A stretch of 8,774 bases of DNA from Rhodospirillales bacterium. GTDB lineage: Bacteria > Pseudomonadota > Alphaproteobacteria > Acetobacterales > Acetobacteraceae. Positions 1 through 8,755 of this stretch are shown here, one piece after another (the first letter of the stretch is position 1; each line of letters begins with the position of its first letter). Made by a program: the position numbers and the translations under genes. Location of the stretch: NCBI GenBank assembly GCA_015654825.1, contig JAATGE010000392.1, forward strand, positions 1-8,774, in the 5' to 3' direction. Under the pieces are notes generated by a model. That model was not told the origin of the DNA, did no database searches, and worked only from the letters and a program-made list of their open reading frames with translations.

Positions 1-1
1 C

Positions 2-31
2 GGTTGTGCATCATCATGCGTGATGGGAACC
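2..31. other. Short imperfect stem-loop at the window edge
   Basis: The first 58 bases contain no convincing gene. A small fold can be drawn: CATCA at 12-16 pairs with TGATG at 21-25 around a 4-base loop, and GGTT at 2-5 can pair with AACC at 28-31. It could be the 3' end or terminator of a gene outside the window, or chance. There is no T-run to support a terminator. Confidence 0.2.
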
Positions 32-58
32 GGGTCGGGTGGTTGCGGGTATGGAAGG

Positions 59-278
59 AAGGCCAGGGCTCTGCCCTGGACCCGCTGGGGCCGTCACGCG
101 AGAGCGTGCTGCGCACGACGGCCCCAGACCCCCATTCATTAGGAAGTGGGGGGGGAACGGCGAAGCCTGAAAGCCGCGTTGGTATGGGCTTCGCCGGGGC
201 GACGATGAAAAGCCGCGCAGCGCTAATGGGGGTCTGGGGCCTCAGGCCCCAGCGGGTCCAGGGCAGAGCCCTGGCCTT
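59..278 (-). repeat. Full-length structured repeat, copy 1 (MITE/REP-like)
   Basis: A roughly 220-bp element with terminal inverted repeats, starting AAGGCCAGGGC and ending GCCCTGGCCTT. The left end has a hairpin CCAGGGC (63-69)/GCCCTGG (73-79) with loop TCT. A 10-bp perfect stem follows (86-95 with 117-126), enclosing two small overlapping hairpins. The right end has tandem hairpins TGGGGCC (235-241)/GGCCCCA (245-251) and CCAGGGC (258-264)/GCCCTGG (268-274), each with a 3-base loop. The core between the ends matches the reverse complement of the core at 2863-2950, including GCCGCGCAGCGCTAA at 212-226, so this copy is scored as inverted relative to copy 2. It encodes no protein. A non-autonomous mobile element is inferred from the shared ends, shared core and multiple copies. 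No target duplication is obvious. Confidence 0.8.
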
Positions 279-290
279 TGACAGGTCAAA
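277..290. repeat. Perfect inverted repeat TTTGAC-AG-GTCAAA
   Basis: TTTGAC (277-282) and GTCAAA (285-290) form a perfect 6-bp inverted repeat with a 2-base spacer. It abuts the right end of repeat copy 1 and lies 2 bases beyond the stop codon of the minus-strand DUF255 gene. It could be a weak termination hairpin for that gene or a target feature of the repeat. The 2-base spacer is tight for an RNA hairpin and no T-run follows in the minus direction, so the role is uncertain. Confidence 0.35.
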
Positions 291-292
291 AT

Positions 293-2371
<2,079 letters not shown>

Positions 2372-2458
2372 GAGCGGTGCTTGCCCCGGGGGTTGCCGGT
2401 GAGCAGATAGGGTATGCGCCGCTGGATGCGAAGCGGTGGCTGACCGGGAGTTGGATGC
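2372..2458. promoter_or_regulatory. Divergent promoter region between the DUF255 and ferredoxin genes
   Basis: These 87 bases separate two start codons facing away from each other, so promoters for both genes should lie here or just inside the genes. No strong sigma-70 pair stands out. TTGCC occurs twice around 2381-2398 and weak -10-like AT-rich bases lie around 2404-2414. GGGAG at 2446-2450 sits 8 bases before the GTG at 2459 and is a reasonable ribosome binding site; it is the main reason for choosing that start. The regulatory assignment rests on gene layout only. Confidence 0.4.
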
Positions 2459-2866
2459 GTGGGTGAGAGGCAGGCGGGCGATCCGCCGTTGTATTTCGAT
2501 TTTCATGTTTTCGTGTGCGTGAACCGGCGCCCGGATGGACATCCGAAGGGGAGCTGTGCGGCGCGGGGATCGGAACGATTGCGCGACTACATGAAGGTGC
2601 GGGCGAAGGAATTGGGCGTGGGGCGCGCGCGGGTGAACGGCGCGCAGTGCCTGGATCGATGCGAGCTCGGGCCGTGTGTGGTGGTGTACCCGGAGGGGGT
2701 GTGGTATCGTGTTGAGAACGAAACGGATGTGGATGAGGTGCTGCGGGCGCATTTGCTAGAGGGCGGGCGGGTGCCGCGATTGATGCTGCCGGGGCGGGGT
2801 GGTTTAGGAAGGCCAGGGGCTCTGCACCTGGACCCCGCTGGGGACAAGTCCTCAGACCCCATTTAG
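2459..2866 (+). CDS. Thioredoxin-fold [2Fe-2S] ferredoxin (COG3411-like)
   Basis: A 135-aa product. The cysteine layout is C20, C33 (CX12C), C64 and C68 (CX3C). This is the [2Fe-2S] ligand spacing of thioredoxin-like ferredoxins such as the Aquifex aeolicus protein and of the NuoE-related family. An extra C73 follows. Family landmarks are [10 protein letters not shown] near the start, HPKGSC, the helix [12 protein letters not shown], and [21 protein letters not shown]. It should be a small soluble electron carrier; its partner is unknown. The GTG at 2459 is preferred because GGGAG lies 8 bases upstream. A TTG at 2489, giving a protein starting YFDFHVF, fits homologue N-termini equally well. 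The domain should end near residue 111. Residues from about 116 to 135 and the TAG stop are encoded by repeat copy 2. Confidence 0.88.
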   Translation: MGERQAGDPPLYFDFHVFVCVNRRPDGHPKGSCAARGSERLRDYMKVRAKELGVGRARVNGAQCLDRCELGPCVVVYPEGVWYRVENETDVDEVLRAHLLEGGRVPRLMLPGRGGLGRPGALHLDPAGDKSSDPI

Positions 2867-3000
2867 CGCTGCGCGGCTCTACATCGTCTCCCCGGCGTAG
2901 CCAGGACCGGATAGGGTTTTTTGGGTTTCGCCGTTCCCCTCCAATGAACGGGGGTCTGGGGCCTCAGGCCCCAGCGGGTCCAGGGCAGAGCCCTGGCCTT
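2809..3000 (+). repeat. Full-length structured repeat, copy 2 (MITE/REP-like)
   Basis: About 190 bp with AAGGCC/GGCCTT ends. The right end (2950-3000) is identical over 51 bases to 228-278 of copy 1. It has tandem 3-base-loop hairpins at 2957-2973 and 2980-2996. The left end is diverged by small insertions, yet its hairpins can still fold: CCAGG (2813-2817) with CCTGG (2827-2831) around GC/GC, and TGGGGAC with GTCCTCA using one G-T pair. The core begins with TTAGCGCTGCGCGGC (2863-2877), the reverse complement of the copy 1 core motif, so the core is inverted relative to copy 1. It contains the ferredoxin stop codon (2864-2866) and ends 33 bases before mnmE. Confidence 0.8.
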
Positions 3001-3033
3001 CGGTATCTAATCTTCCAGGATATTTCTACAACA
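3001..3033 (+). promoter_or_regulatory. mnmE leader between the repeat and the ATG
   Basis: Only 33 bases lie between the end of repeat copy 2 and the mnmE ATG at 3034. The leader is AT-richer than its surroundings. It holds a -10-like TATCTAAT (3004-3011) and a weak AGGA ribosome-binding match (3017-3020) 13 bases before the ATG. A -35 box for this -10 would have to lie inside the repeat, where none is convincing. A promoter here is possible but not shown. Read-through from the ferredoxin gene is the alternative. Confidence 0.3.
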
Positions 3034-4317
3034 ATGGATTCCGGTACGATCTTTGCGGTAGCGAGCGGCGCGGTGCGATCCGCGGTATGCGTGATTCGTG
3101 TTACGGGAGAAGAAAGTTCCGGTACCGTAGAGATACTGTGCGGCAAGTTGCCCCCGCCGCGTCGCGCGGTGCTGCGGCGTATCCGGGCGGCCGACGGAGA
3201 GGTGATCGATCGCGGCTTGCTGCTGTGGATGCCGGGACCGGCAAGTTACACCGGCGAGGATTCCGCCGAGTTGCATGTGCATGGCGGGCGGGCGGTAGTG
3301 CGGGCGGTGGCGGCGGCGCTGGTGGCGGCGGGCGCGCGGCCGGCGGAGCCTGGGGAGTTCTCGCGCCGGGCCTTCCTGCATGGGCGCATGGACCTGCTCG
3401 AGGCCGAGGGGGTGGCCGACCTGGTGGCGGCGGAGACGGAAGCGCAGCGGCGGCAGGCCTTGCGGCAGATGGAAGGCGCGCAAAGCCAGGTGGTGGCCGG
3501 TTGGGCGGAGCGGTTGCGGCGAATGCTGGCGTGGCAGGAGGCGCTGATCGATTTTCCCGATGAGGATTTGCCGGCGGATGTTGAGCAGGCGCTGGTTGGG
3601 GACATCCGTGCGCTGGCGGCGGAGCTTGGGGCGGCGGAGCAGGATTCGCGGCGTGGCGCGCGGGTGCGCGATGGTTTGGTGATTGCGGTGACCGGGGCGC
3701 CCAATGTGGGCAAGTCCTCGTTGGTGAACGCGTTGGCGGAGCGGGACGTGGCGATCGTGGCGGCGACGCCAGGCACGACGCGGGACGCGTTGGAGGTGTC
3801 GTTGGAGTTGGCCGGGGTGCCGGTGACGCTGATCGATACGGCAGGTTTGCGCGAAACCGATGATCCGGTGGAGGCGGAGGGGGTGCGGCGAGCGCGCGCG
3901 CGGGCGGAGTGCGCCGATCTGGTGGTGCATGTTGTGGATGCGAGCCGACCTGAAGCGGTGCCTGGCGCCGCAGCCCTGCTGGTGGCGAATAAAATTGATT
4001 TGAGTCCGGCCATGGAGGGGGCGCTCGGGGTGAGTATCGTAACGGGCGCCGGACTTGGGGCGTTGCGCTGCGTGCTGGAGGGTGCGGTGAGGGCGCTGAC
4101 GGAGGCGGCCGGACCGGCGGTGCTGAGCCAAAGCCGGCATGCGGCGGCGCTGCGGGAGGCGGCGGCGGCACTTTGCGCCGCGGATGGCGCCGTGTTGCCC
4201 GAGTTGCGCGGTGAGGAATTGCGGGCGGCCATGCAGGCGCTGGGGCGCATTACCGGCGCCGTTGATGTAGAAGCCATTTTGGACACGGTGTTTGGTGCAT
4301 TTTGCATCGGCAAGTGA
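3034..4317 (+). CDS. mnmE: tRNA uridine-5-carboxymethylaminomethyl(34) synthesis GTPase MnmE
   Basis: The 427-aa product is the GTPase partner of MnmG in modification of U34 of tRNAs read at the wobble position. The N-terminal tetrahydrofolate-binding domain (about 1-118) is followed by a helical domain interrupted by the G domain. G-domain motifs are G1 GAPNVGKSS (221-229), G2 GTTRD (247-251), G3 DTAG (268-271) and G4 NKID (319-322). The protein ends with the family motif CIGK (424-427), whose cysteine is conserved. Length is normal for alphaproteobacterial MnmE. The frame is open upstream to an ATG at 2944, but those 30 residues are encoded by the repeat. The protein proper starts at MDSGTIFAVAS, so the ATG at 3034 is chosen. 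mnmG follows after 15 bases, so the two are probably cotranscribed. Confidence 0.97.
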   Translation: MDSGTIFAVASGAVRSAVCVIRVTGEESSGTVEILCGKLPPPRRAVLRRIRAADGEVIDRGLLLWMPGPASYTGEDSAELHVHGGRAVVRAVAAALVAAGARPAEPGEFSRRAFLHGRMDLLEAEGVADLVAAETEAQRRQALRQMEGAQSQVVAGWAERLRRMLAWQEALIDFPDEDLPADVEQALVGDIRALAAELGAAEQDSRRGARVRDGLVIAVTGAPNVGKSSLVNALAERDVAIVAATPGTTRDALEVSLELAGVPVTLIDTAGLRETDDPVEAEGVRRARARAECADLVVHVVDASRPEAVPGAAALLVANKIDLSPAMEGALGVSIVTGAGLGALRCVLEGAVRALTEAAGPAVLSQSRHAAALREAAAALCAADGAVLPELRGEELRAAMQALGRITGAVDVEAILDTVFGAFCIGK

Positions 4318-4332
4318 CGGCTTGGGCGGCGC

Positions 4333-6201
4333 ATGTTCGACGAAAATTTCGACGTAGTGGTGGTGGGTGGCGGGCATGCCGGCACGGAGGCGGCTGCTGC
4401 CGCCGCGCGGATGGGTGCGCGCACGCTGCTGCTGACCCATCGGCTGGAGACGATTGGCGAAATGTCCTGCAACCCCTCGATCGGGGGGATCGGAAAGGGG
4501 CATTTGGTGCGCGAGGTGGACGCGCTGGACGGGGTGATGGGCCGGGCGGCGGACCAGGCGGGTATTCATTTCAAACTATTGAACCGATCGAAGGGGCCGG
4601 CGGTTCGCGGCCCTCGGGCCCAGGCGGATCGGGTTTTGTATCGTCGGGCGGTGCAGGTGGCGCTGGCGGAGACCGGGTGCCTGACTTTGCGGGCGGACGT
4701 TGCCGAGGATTTGGTGATCGATGCGGGCGGGCGGCTTGCGGGCGTCGTTTGTGCCTCTGGCCGACGGATCGGGTGTGGGGCGGCGGTGCTGACGACCGGG
4801 ACGTTCCTACGTGGCATGATTCATGTCGGCATGCGGCAGACGCCGGCGGGGCGGGTCGGGGAGGCGCCTTCGGTGGCGCTGGCCGAAACGCTGCTTCGGC
4901 TCGGGCTGCCGATGGGTCGGTTGAAGACTGGCACGCCGCCGCGCCTGGCACGTGACAGTATTGATTGGGAGACACTGATGGCGGACCCGGGGGATGCGAT
5001 CCCCGAGCCGTTCAGCTTTATGACCGAGCGGATCGAAACGCCGCAGGTGGCGTGCCGCGTGGTGGCGACAACGCCGGAAACGCATCGCGTCATTCGTGAC
5101 AACATCCATCTTTCGGCAGTTTATGGTGGGGCGATTGCGGGGCGCGGCCCGCGCTACTGCCCGTCGATCGAGGACAAGGTGAGCCGGTTCGCCGACCGGC
5201 AGCGGCACCAGATTTTTCTGGAGCCGGAGGGGCTGGAGAGCGACCTGGTCTATCCGAATGGAATCTCCACCAGTTTGCCGGTGGAGGTGCAGCAACTGAT
5301 GCTGGCGACGATACCCGGGCTGGAGCGGGCGCGTATCGTGCGGCCGGGCTATGCTGTGGAATATGATTATGTCGATCCGCGTTCGTTGGGGCCGTCGCTC
5401 GAGTTGCGCGCGTTGCCGGGGTTGTTTCTCGCCGGCCAGATCAACGGCACGACGGGGAACGAAGAGGCCGCGGCGCAGGGGGTGCTGGCGGGCATCAATG
5501 CTGCATGCCGCGCTTCCGGGACGGTGCCGCTGATTCTGGATCGGGCGTCGAGCTATATCGGCGTCATGGTCGATGACCTGACCACGCACGGCGTGACTGA
5601 GCCGTACCGCATGTTTACGTCGCGGGCCGAGTTTCGGCTGACGTTGCGCTGCGATAACGCCGATTTGCGGCTGACGCCGATCGGCGTGGCGATTGGGTGC
5701 GTCGGTGCGGAGCGACAAGCGCAATTCGGTCTATTTCAATCCGAAACCACGGACGCGGTGGCGCGGGCCCGGGAGGATTTGCAGCCCTCGCACGCATTGG
5801 CCCGGGTCGGCCTGGACGTGAAGGCGAACGGGCAGCGGCGTGGTGTGTTCGATCTGTTGGGCCGCTCGCTACCTGCGGGCGCCGTCGAGGCGGCGTTTCC
5901 GTGGCTGGTCGATTTGACGGCCCGGGTTCGGCAGCAACTTGAGGTGGAGGCCCAATATAGCGGCTATCTACCGCGCCAGGCGGCGGAGGCGCGGCAATTG
6001 CGAGCGAGCGAGGCGATCCAGCTCCCGGATGATCTGGATTACGACGGCATTGGGGGACTGAGTGCGGAGATGCGCGAGCGGCTCGGTGCGGCCCGGCCAA
6101 AGTCGTTTGGCGCGCTTGGCCGAGTTCCTGGAATTACCCCGCCCGCGGTAATGGCGGTTGTCGGTCACGTCCGGCGCGGTCAGGGCCAACGTTTCACGTG
6201 A
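4333..6201 (+). CDS. mnmG: tRNA uridine-5-carboxymethylaminomethyl(34) synthesis enzyme MnmG
   Basis: A 622-aa FAD enzyme, the partner of MnmE. The complex uses NADH, a folate one-carbon donor and glycine or ammonium to build the cmnm5 or nm5 group on U34 of tRNA. The N-terminal Rossmann fold has GGGHAG (12-17). The family signature with C46, [13 protein letters not shown], follows. A second conserved cysteine, C276 in RYCPSIEDK, matches E. coli Cys277. [13 protein letters not shown] and [17 protein letters not shown] are also intact. The C-terminal helical domain that contacts MnmE and tRNA ends with [26 protein letters not shown] and AVVGHVRRG. Length matches the family. GGGCGG at 4324-4329 is a weak ribosome binding site. 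The TGA stop (6199-6201) lies within a parS palindrome and overlaps the rsmG start by 4 bases. Confidence 0.97.
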   Translation: MFDENFDVVVVGGGHAGTEAAAAAARMGARTLLLTHRLETIGEMSCNPSIGGIGKGHLVREVDALDGVMGRAADQAGIHFKLLNRSKGPAVRGPRAQADRVLYRRAVQVALAETGCLTLRADVAEDLVIDAGGRLAGVVCASGRRIGCGAAVLTTGTFLRGMIHVGMRQTPAGRVGEAPSVALAETLLRLGLPMGRLKTGTPPRLARDSIDWETLMADPGDAIPEPFSFMTERIETPQVACRVVATTPETHRVIRDNIHLSAVYGGAIAGRGPRYCPSIEDKVSRFADRQRHQIFLEPEGLESDLVYPNGISTSLPVEVQQLMLATIPGLERARIVRPGYAVEYDYVDPRSLGPSLELRALPGLFLAGQINGTTGNEEAAAQGVLAGINAACRASGTVPLILDRASSYIGVMVDDLTTHGVTEPYRMFTSRAEFRLTLRCDNADLRLTPIGVAIGCVGAERQAQFGLFQSETTDAVARAREDLQPSHALARVGLDVKANGQRRGVFDLLGRSLPAGAVEAAFPWLVDLTARVRQQLEVEAQYSGYLPRQAAEARQLRASEAIQLPDDLDYDGIGGLSAEMRERLGAARPKSFGALGRVPGITPPAVMAVVGHVRRGQGQRFT

Positions 6202-6205
6202 AACA
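6190..6205. promoter_or_regulatory. parS site 1 (ParB-binding centromere)
   Basis: The perfect 14-bp palindrome GTTTCACGTGAAAC at 6191-6204 matches the core of the bacterial parS consensus. Over the 16-bp form only the first base (C instead of T at 6190) differs. ParB binds parS through its helix-turn-helix and then spreads as a CTP-dependent clamp. The dyad centre falls between 6197 and 6198. The right half carries GTGA, which is the rsmG start (6198-6200) and the mnmG stop (6199-6201). parA and parB lie immediately downstream, as expected. Confidence 0.93.
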
Positions 6206-6800
6206 TCGTCCTGGCGTGAGCGCGGGTGTTTCACGTGAAACAACGGACCGCTTGGTCGGATACTCGGAGCTGCTCCTCAACTGGAATCAAAGGATTAACC
6301 TGGTTGGCAGGTCCGACGAGGCGAGCCTTTGGGCGCGTCATATCGAAGATTCGCTGCAGTTGGTGCCGTTAATACCTCCCGGCACCGATCGAGGCATCGA
6401 TTTGGGCTCTGGAGCAGGATTTCCCGGCCTTGTGTTGGCGATTGCAACCGGAATTCGGTTTGATCTCGTGGAGGCGGACCATCGCAAGGCGGCGTTTCTG
6501 CGCGAGGCGGCGCGCGAGGCTGGAGCGCCGGCGAAAGTTCACGCCGTGCGTATCGAGGGTGCGGATATCGCACCCGCCGGCTTGGTAACGGCCCGCGCAC
6601 TGGCGCCGCTGCCCGAATTGTTGAGCCTAGCGCATCGTTTTGTCGCCCCCGGAGGCGTGGCGCTTTTTCCGAAGGGTGCCGCCGTCGAACAAGAATTGAC
6701 CGCAGCCAGGGCGGAGTGGAACATGCGGGTCGAGCGCTTCCCGAGTCGCACGCATCCGGATGGCGCTATCCTGAGGTTGAGTGAGGTCCAGCGTGCCTGA
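6198..6800 (+). CDS. rsmG: 16S rRNA (guanine527-N7)-methyltransferase RsmG
   Basis: The 200-aa product is an S-adenosylmethionine-dependent Rossmann methyltransferase that modifies G527 (E. coli numbering) of 16S rRNA. The SAM-binding loop [13 protein letters not shown] lies at about 66-78. NLVG (34-37) and RHIEDSL (47-53) are typical of the family, as is [13 protein letters not shown] farther on. Length is usual. The GTG at 6198 is chosen because it gives a GTGA overlap with the mnmG stop, suggesting translational coupling. An in-frame GTG at 6216 is possible, but neither has a strong Shine-Dalgarno. Residues 11-15 (VSRET) are encoded by the second parS site. The gene overlaps the start of parA by 8 bases. 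Confidence 0.95.
   Translation: MKHRPGVSAGVSRETTDRLVGYSELLLNWNQRINLVGRSDEASLWARHIEDSLQLVPLIPPGTDRGIDLGSGAGFPGLVLAIATGIRFDLVEADHRKAAFLREAAREAGAPAKVHAVRIEGADIAPAGLVTARALAPLPELLSLAHRFVAPGGVALFPKGAAVEQELTAARAEWNMRVERFPSRTHPDGAILRLSEVQRA
6227..6242. promoter_or_regulatory. parS site 2 (ParB-binding centromere)
   Basis: A perfect 16-bp consensus palindrome, TGTTTCACGTGAAACA. Its dyad centre is 37 bp from that of parS site 1. It lies inside rsmG and encodes V11-S-R-E-T15, so the same bases serve as protein code and ParB-binding site. Two close sites next to parAB should form a strong ParB loading point near the chromosome origin. The origin-proximal position follows from known alphaproteobacterial layouts; no DnaA-box cluster was seen in the window. 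Confidence 0.95.
6782..6786 (+). promoter_or_regulatory. Ribosome binding site favouring the parA GTG at 6793
   Basis: TGAGG at 6782-6786 lies 6 bases before the GTG at 6793. An alternative in-frame GTG at 6781 has GAGG only 4 bases upstream (6773-6776). Spacing therefore favours 6793. Both sites lie within the end of rsmG, so translation of parA may be coupled to rsmG. Confidence 0.5.
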
Positions 6801-7617
6801 ATCCGCTCCCGGTTCGCCCGGCGGTCCCACCTTCGTTCCGCCGCGCATTCTAGCCATCGCCAACCAGAAGGGCGGCGTTGGCAAAACCACCACCGCCATC
6901 AATCTCGCGACAGCACTCGCCAATACCGGCCACTCGGTGCTGCTGGTCGATCTGGACCCGCAGGGCAACGCCTCCACCGGTGTCGGGATCGATTACCGGG
7001 CCCGTGCGTCGGGCACCTACGCCATGCTGATCGAGGGCATCGCCCCGGACACGCTGATCACTCGGAGCGGAATCGAGCGGCTCGATGTGATTCCCGCCGA
7101 CTCCGACCTTGCGGGCGCGGAAGTTGAGCTGGTGGGTCTGGATCAGCGCGAATTTCGGCTCAAGCGCGCGCTCAAGACGCTGTTTTCGCGCGGCTACAGC
7201 CATATCGTCATCGACTGCCCGCCCAGCCTTGGGCTTCTCACTCTCAATGGGCTGGTCGCGGCTACATCCGTGCTGGTGCCGCTGCAATGCGAGTTCTTCG
7301 CGCTCGAGGGTATTAGCCAACTGGTGCGTACGATCGATCGCGTGAGGCGTAGCCTGAATCCCGCTCTGACCTTGCAGGGTATCGTACTGACCATGTTCGA
7401 CCGGAGGAACCACCTGTCCGATCTCGTCGTCGCCGACGCGAGGAGCTTTTTTGGGGACCGAGTCTATGACACGGTCATTCCGCGGAATGTCCGGATTTCG
7501 GAAGCGCCAAGCCACGGCACGCCGGTGCTGTTATATGATAGCCGTTCTCCCGGAGCGCTCGCCTATGTTCGGCTGGCGGACGAACTGTTGCGGCGCGAAG
7601 GCGGGGTGGCGGCGTGA
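6793..7617 (+). CDS. parA: Chromosome-partitioning ATPase ParA
   Basis: A 274-aa ParA/Soj-type ATPase without an N-terminal DNA-binding domain, as usual for chromosomal ParA. It binds nucleoid DNA as an ATP dimer and moves ParB-parS complexes; ParB stimulates its hydrolysis. The deviant Walker A motif KGGVGKT is at 26-32 with the signature lysine K26. The A' motif DLDPQGN is at 53-59. Walker B (HIVIDCPPS) has its aspartate at 141. PLQCEFFALEG and RNVRISEAPSHG are typical downstream landmarks. The short proline- and glycine-rich N-terminus before RILAIANQ varies among homologues. The start at GTG 6793 is preferred over 6781 on ribosome-binding spacing. parB overlaps the end by 4 bases (GTGA). 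Confidence 0.96.
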   Translation: MPESAPGSPGGPTFVPPRILAIANQKGGVGKTTTAINLATALANTGHSVLLVDLDPQGNASTGVGIDYRARASGTYAMLIEGIAPDTLITRSGIERLDVIPADSDLAGAEVELVGLDQREFRLKRALKTLFSRGYSHIVIDCPPSLGLLTLNGLVAATSVLVPLQCEFFALEGISQLVRTIDRVRRSLNPALTLQGIVLTMFDRRNHLSDLVVADARSFFGDRVYDTVIPRNVRISEAPSHGTPVLLYDSRSPGALAYVRLADELLRREGGVAA

Positions 7618-8486
7618 GCGCCAGCCCACGCCTCGGCCGCGGCCTTGCGGCGCTTCTCGGCGATAGCCCGGCCGGGCCGGCCGCCCCGGGCGGCGGAGGT
7701 GCCATCCAATCGATTTCCATCGATTTGCTGGAGCCCGGCCCGTTTCAGCCGCGTACTCGCATGGCGCCGGGCGCCATGGCTGAGTTGGTCGAGTCGATCA
7801 AGGCCCGTGGCATTTTGCAGCCCCTGCTGGCGCGCCATCATCCGAAGGAAGCGGAGCGCTTTCAGATTATTGCCGGCGAGCGGCGGTGGCGGGCGGCGCA
7901 GCAGGCTGGCCTGCACGACGTGCCGGTGCTGGTTCGCGACCTGGCCGACAGCGATGCCATGGCGGCGTCCCTCGTGGAAAACCTGCAACGCCAGGATTTG
8001 AACGCCATTGAGGAGGCGGAAGGTTACAAGCGGCTGATCGAGGAATTCGGCCTAACCCAGGAACAGCTCGGAGCCGCGGTGGGAAAATCGCGGAGCCATA
8101 TCGCGAACAGCATCCGATTGCTGCAACTGCCCGAGTCGGTTCGCACCCAGGTGCAGGATGGCGCGCTCTCGGCTGGGCACGCCCGCGCCCTACTGGCCCA
8201 TGCCAGCCCGGAGGTGGCCGCGCGGTTGGTGATCGAAAAAGGACTGAATGTTCGCCAAACGGAGCAATTAACCACGAGCCGTCCGCAAGCGCCCTCGCCA
8301 GCACCCGGCGGAGACGGCGCCAGGCAGCATGCGCGTGATCCGGAAACCGAGGCGTTGGAGCGGGATATGTCCGAAAAGCTCGGGTTGAAAGTGCAGATTT
8401 CGTTTGACGGAAGGGGCGGCAGCGTTCGGATCCATTACCGATCGCTGGATCAACTTGACGGACTGATTGCGCTGTTAAGCAAGTAG
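7614..8486 (+). CDS. parB: Chromosome-partitioning protein ParB
   Basis: A 290-aa ParB/Spo0J protein. The N-terminal CTP-binding domain has RLGRGLAALLG at the start, which in this family is the ParA-stimulating peptide. QPR lies near residue 45, GERRWR at 88-93 and the ENLQRQDLN motif near 122-130. The central helix-turn-helix (about 147-172, LTQEQLGAAVGKSRSHIANS) reads the parS palindrome. A proline-, glycine- and alanine-rich linker (about 222-242) leads to the C-terminal dimerisation domain ending ALLSK. Length is normal. The GTG start overlaps the parA stop, and GGGG at 7603-7606 gives a plausible ribosome binding site. It should act on the two parS sites 1.4 kb upstream. No holA gene follows directly. 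Confidence 0.96.
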   Translation: MSASPRLGRGLAALLGDSPAGPAAPGGGGAIQSISIDLLEPGPFQPRTRMAPGAMAELVESIKARGILQPLLARHHPKEAERFQIIAGERRWRAAQQAGLHDVPVLVRDLADSDAMAASLVENLQRQDLNAIEEAEGYKRLIEEFGLTQEQLGAAVGKSRSHIANSIRLLQLPESVRTQVQDGALSAGHARALLAHASPEVAARLVIEKGLNVRQTEQLTTSRPQAPSPAPGGDGARQHARDPETEALERDMSEKLGLKVQISFDGRGGSVRIHYRSLDQLDGLIALLSK

Positions 8487-8496
8487 AAAGATGAGG

Positions 8497-8650
8497 AGGG
8501 CTAGGGCGCTGCCCCGAGAATGCCGCGGTGAGCTTAAGCCCCAGGGGCCGCTCGCCGGGCGCCCCATCGATCGTCGGGGAGATTTCCCGCCGCGCAGCGC
8601 TAACGGCATCGGCGGCACGCCGACGGGGGTCCAGGGCGCGGAGCCTCTGG
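8497..8650. repeat. Decayed copy of the structured repeat, copy 3
   Basis: Downstream of parB, three parts of the repeat can be matched. The left end has GGGC (8504-8507)/GCCC (8511-8514), as in the terminal hairpin. The core has GCCGCGCAGCGCTAA (8589-8603), identical to 212-226 in copy 1 and in the same orientation. The right end (8625-8650) reads GGGGGTCCAGGGC and then diverges. A further perfect hairpin, TCGGCG (8609-8614)/CGCCGA (8618-8623), replaces the family hairpin at that place. Similarity is patchy, so this is either an old decayed copy or a divergent subfamily. No protein is encoded. Confidence 0.55.
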
Positions 8651-8680
8651 TCGGCGCAGCGAACCTTTGGCGGCTCCGCG
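8637..8680. repeat. Nine-base inverted repeat downstream of parB
   Basis: CGCGGAGCC (8637-8645) and GGCTCCGCG (8672-8680) form a perfect 9-bp inverted repeat with a 26-base spacer. It overlaps the right end of repeat copy 3. It might stop parAB transcription, but no T-run follows and it lies about 150 bases past the parB stop. Confidence 0.4.
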
Positions 8681-8700
8681 AGGCAAACCACGAGATTTCT

Positions 8701-8755
8701 CTAGAGCGGCCCCTGGCTGACTGGAAATACTCCAGCTTGCATCATGCCGCTCTAG
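8701..8755. repeat. Nested palindrome with CTAGAGC/GCTCTAG ends
   Basis: CTAGAGCGGC (8701-8710) and GCCGCTCTAG (8746-8755) form a perfect 10-bp inverted repeat. Inside it, CTGGA (8721-8725) and TCCAG (8731-8735) form a second stem around AATAC. The inner stem is exactly 10 bases from each outer arm, so the layout is symmetrical. Intergenic palindromes with CTAGAGC/GCTCTAG ends are common dispersed repeats in alphaproteobacteria; this appears to be one. It is unrelated in sequence to the CCAGGGC repeats. A role as bidirectional terminator is possible, with AT-rich bases on the right (8756-8765). Confidence 0.65.

Noticed and set aside
2372..2752. N-terminal extension of the DUF255 frame on the minus strand (127 residues)
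   Set aside because: It lies antisense to the ferredoxin gene, has low-complexity His/Arg/Pro/Ala composition and lacks the family start; the family begins near the ATG at 2371.
3007..4569. Long minus-strand open frame opposite mnmE and the start of mnmG (520 codons)
   Set aside because: It is antisense to clearly recognised genes, and its Arg/His/Pro/Gln-rich composition is what GC-rich DNA gives in a shadow frame.
4947..4956. CACGTG inside mnmG as a possible third parS
   Set aside because: Flanks read GG and AC instead of TT and AA, so only the central six bases match and the palindrome arms are missing.
7867..8691. Minus-strand open frame of 274 codons opposite parB and the downstream gap
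   Set aside because: Mostly antisense to parB, with Pro/Arg/Ala-rich composition and no recognisable domain.
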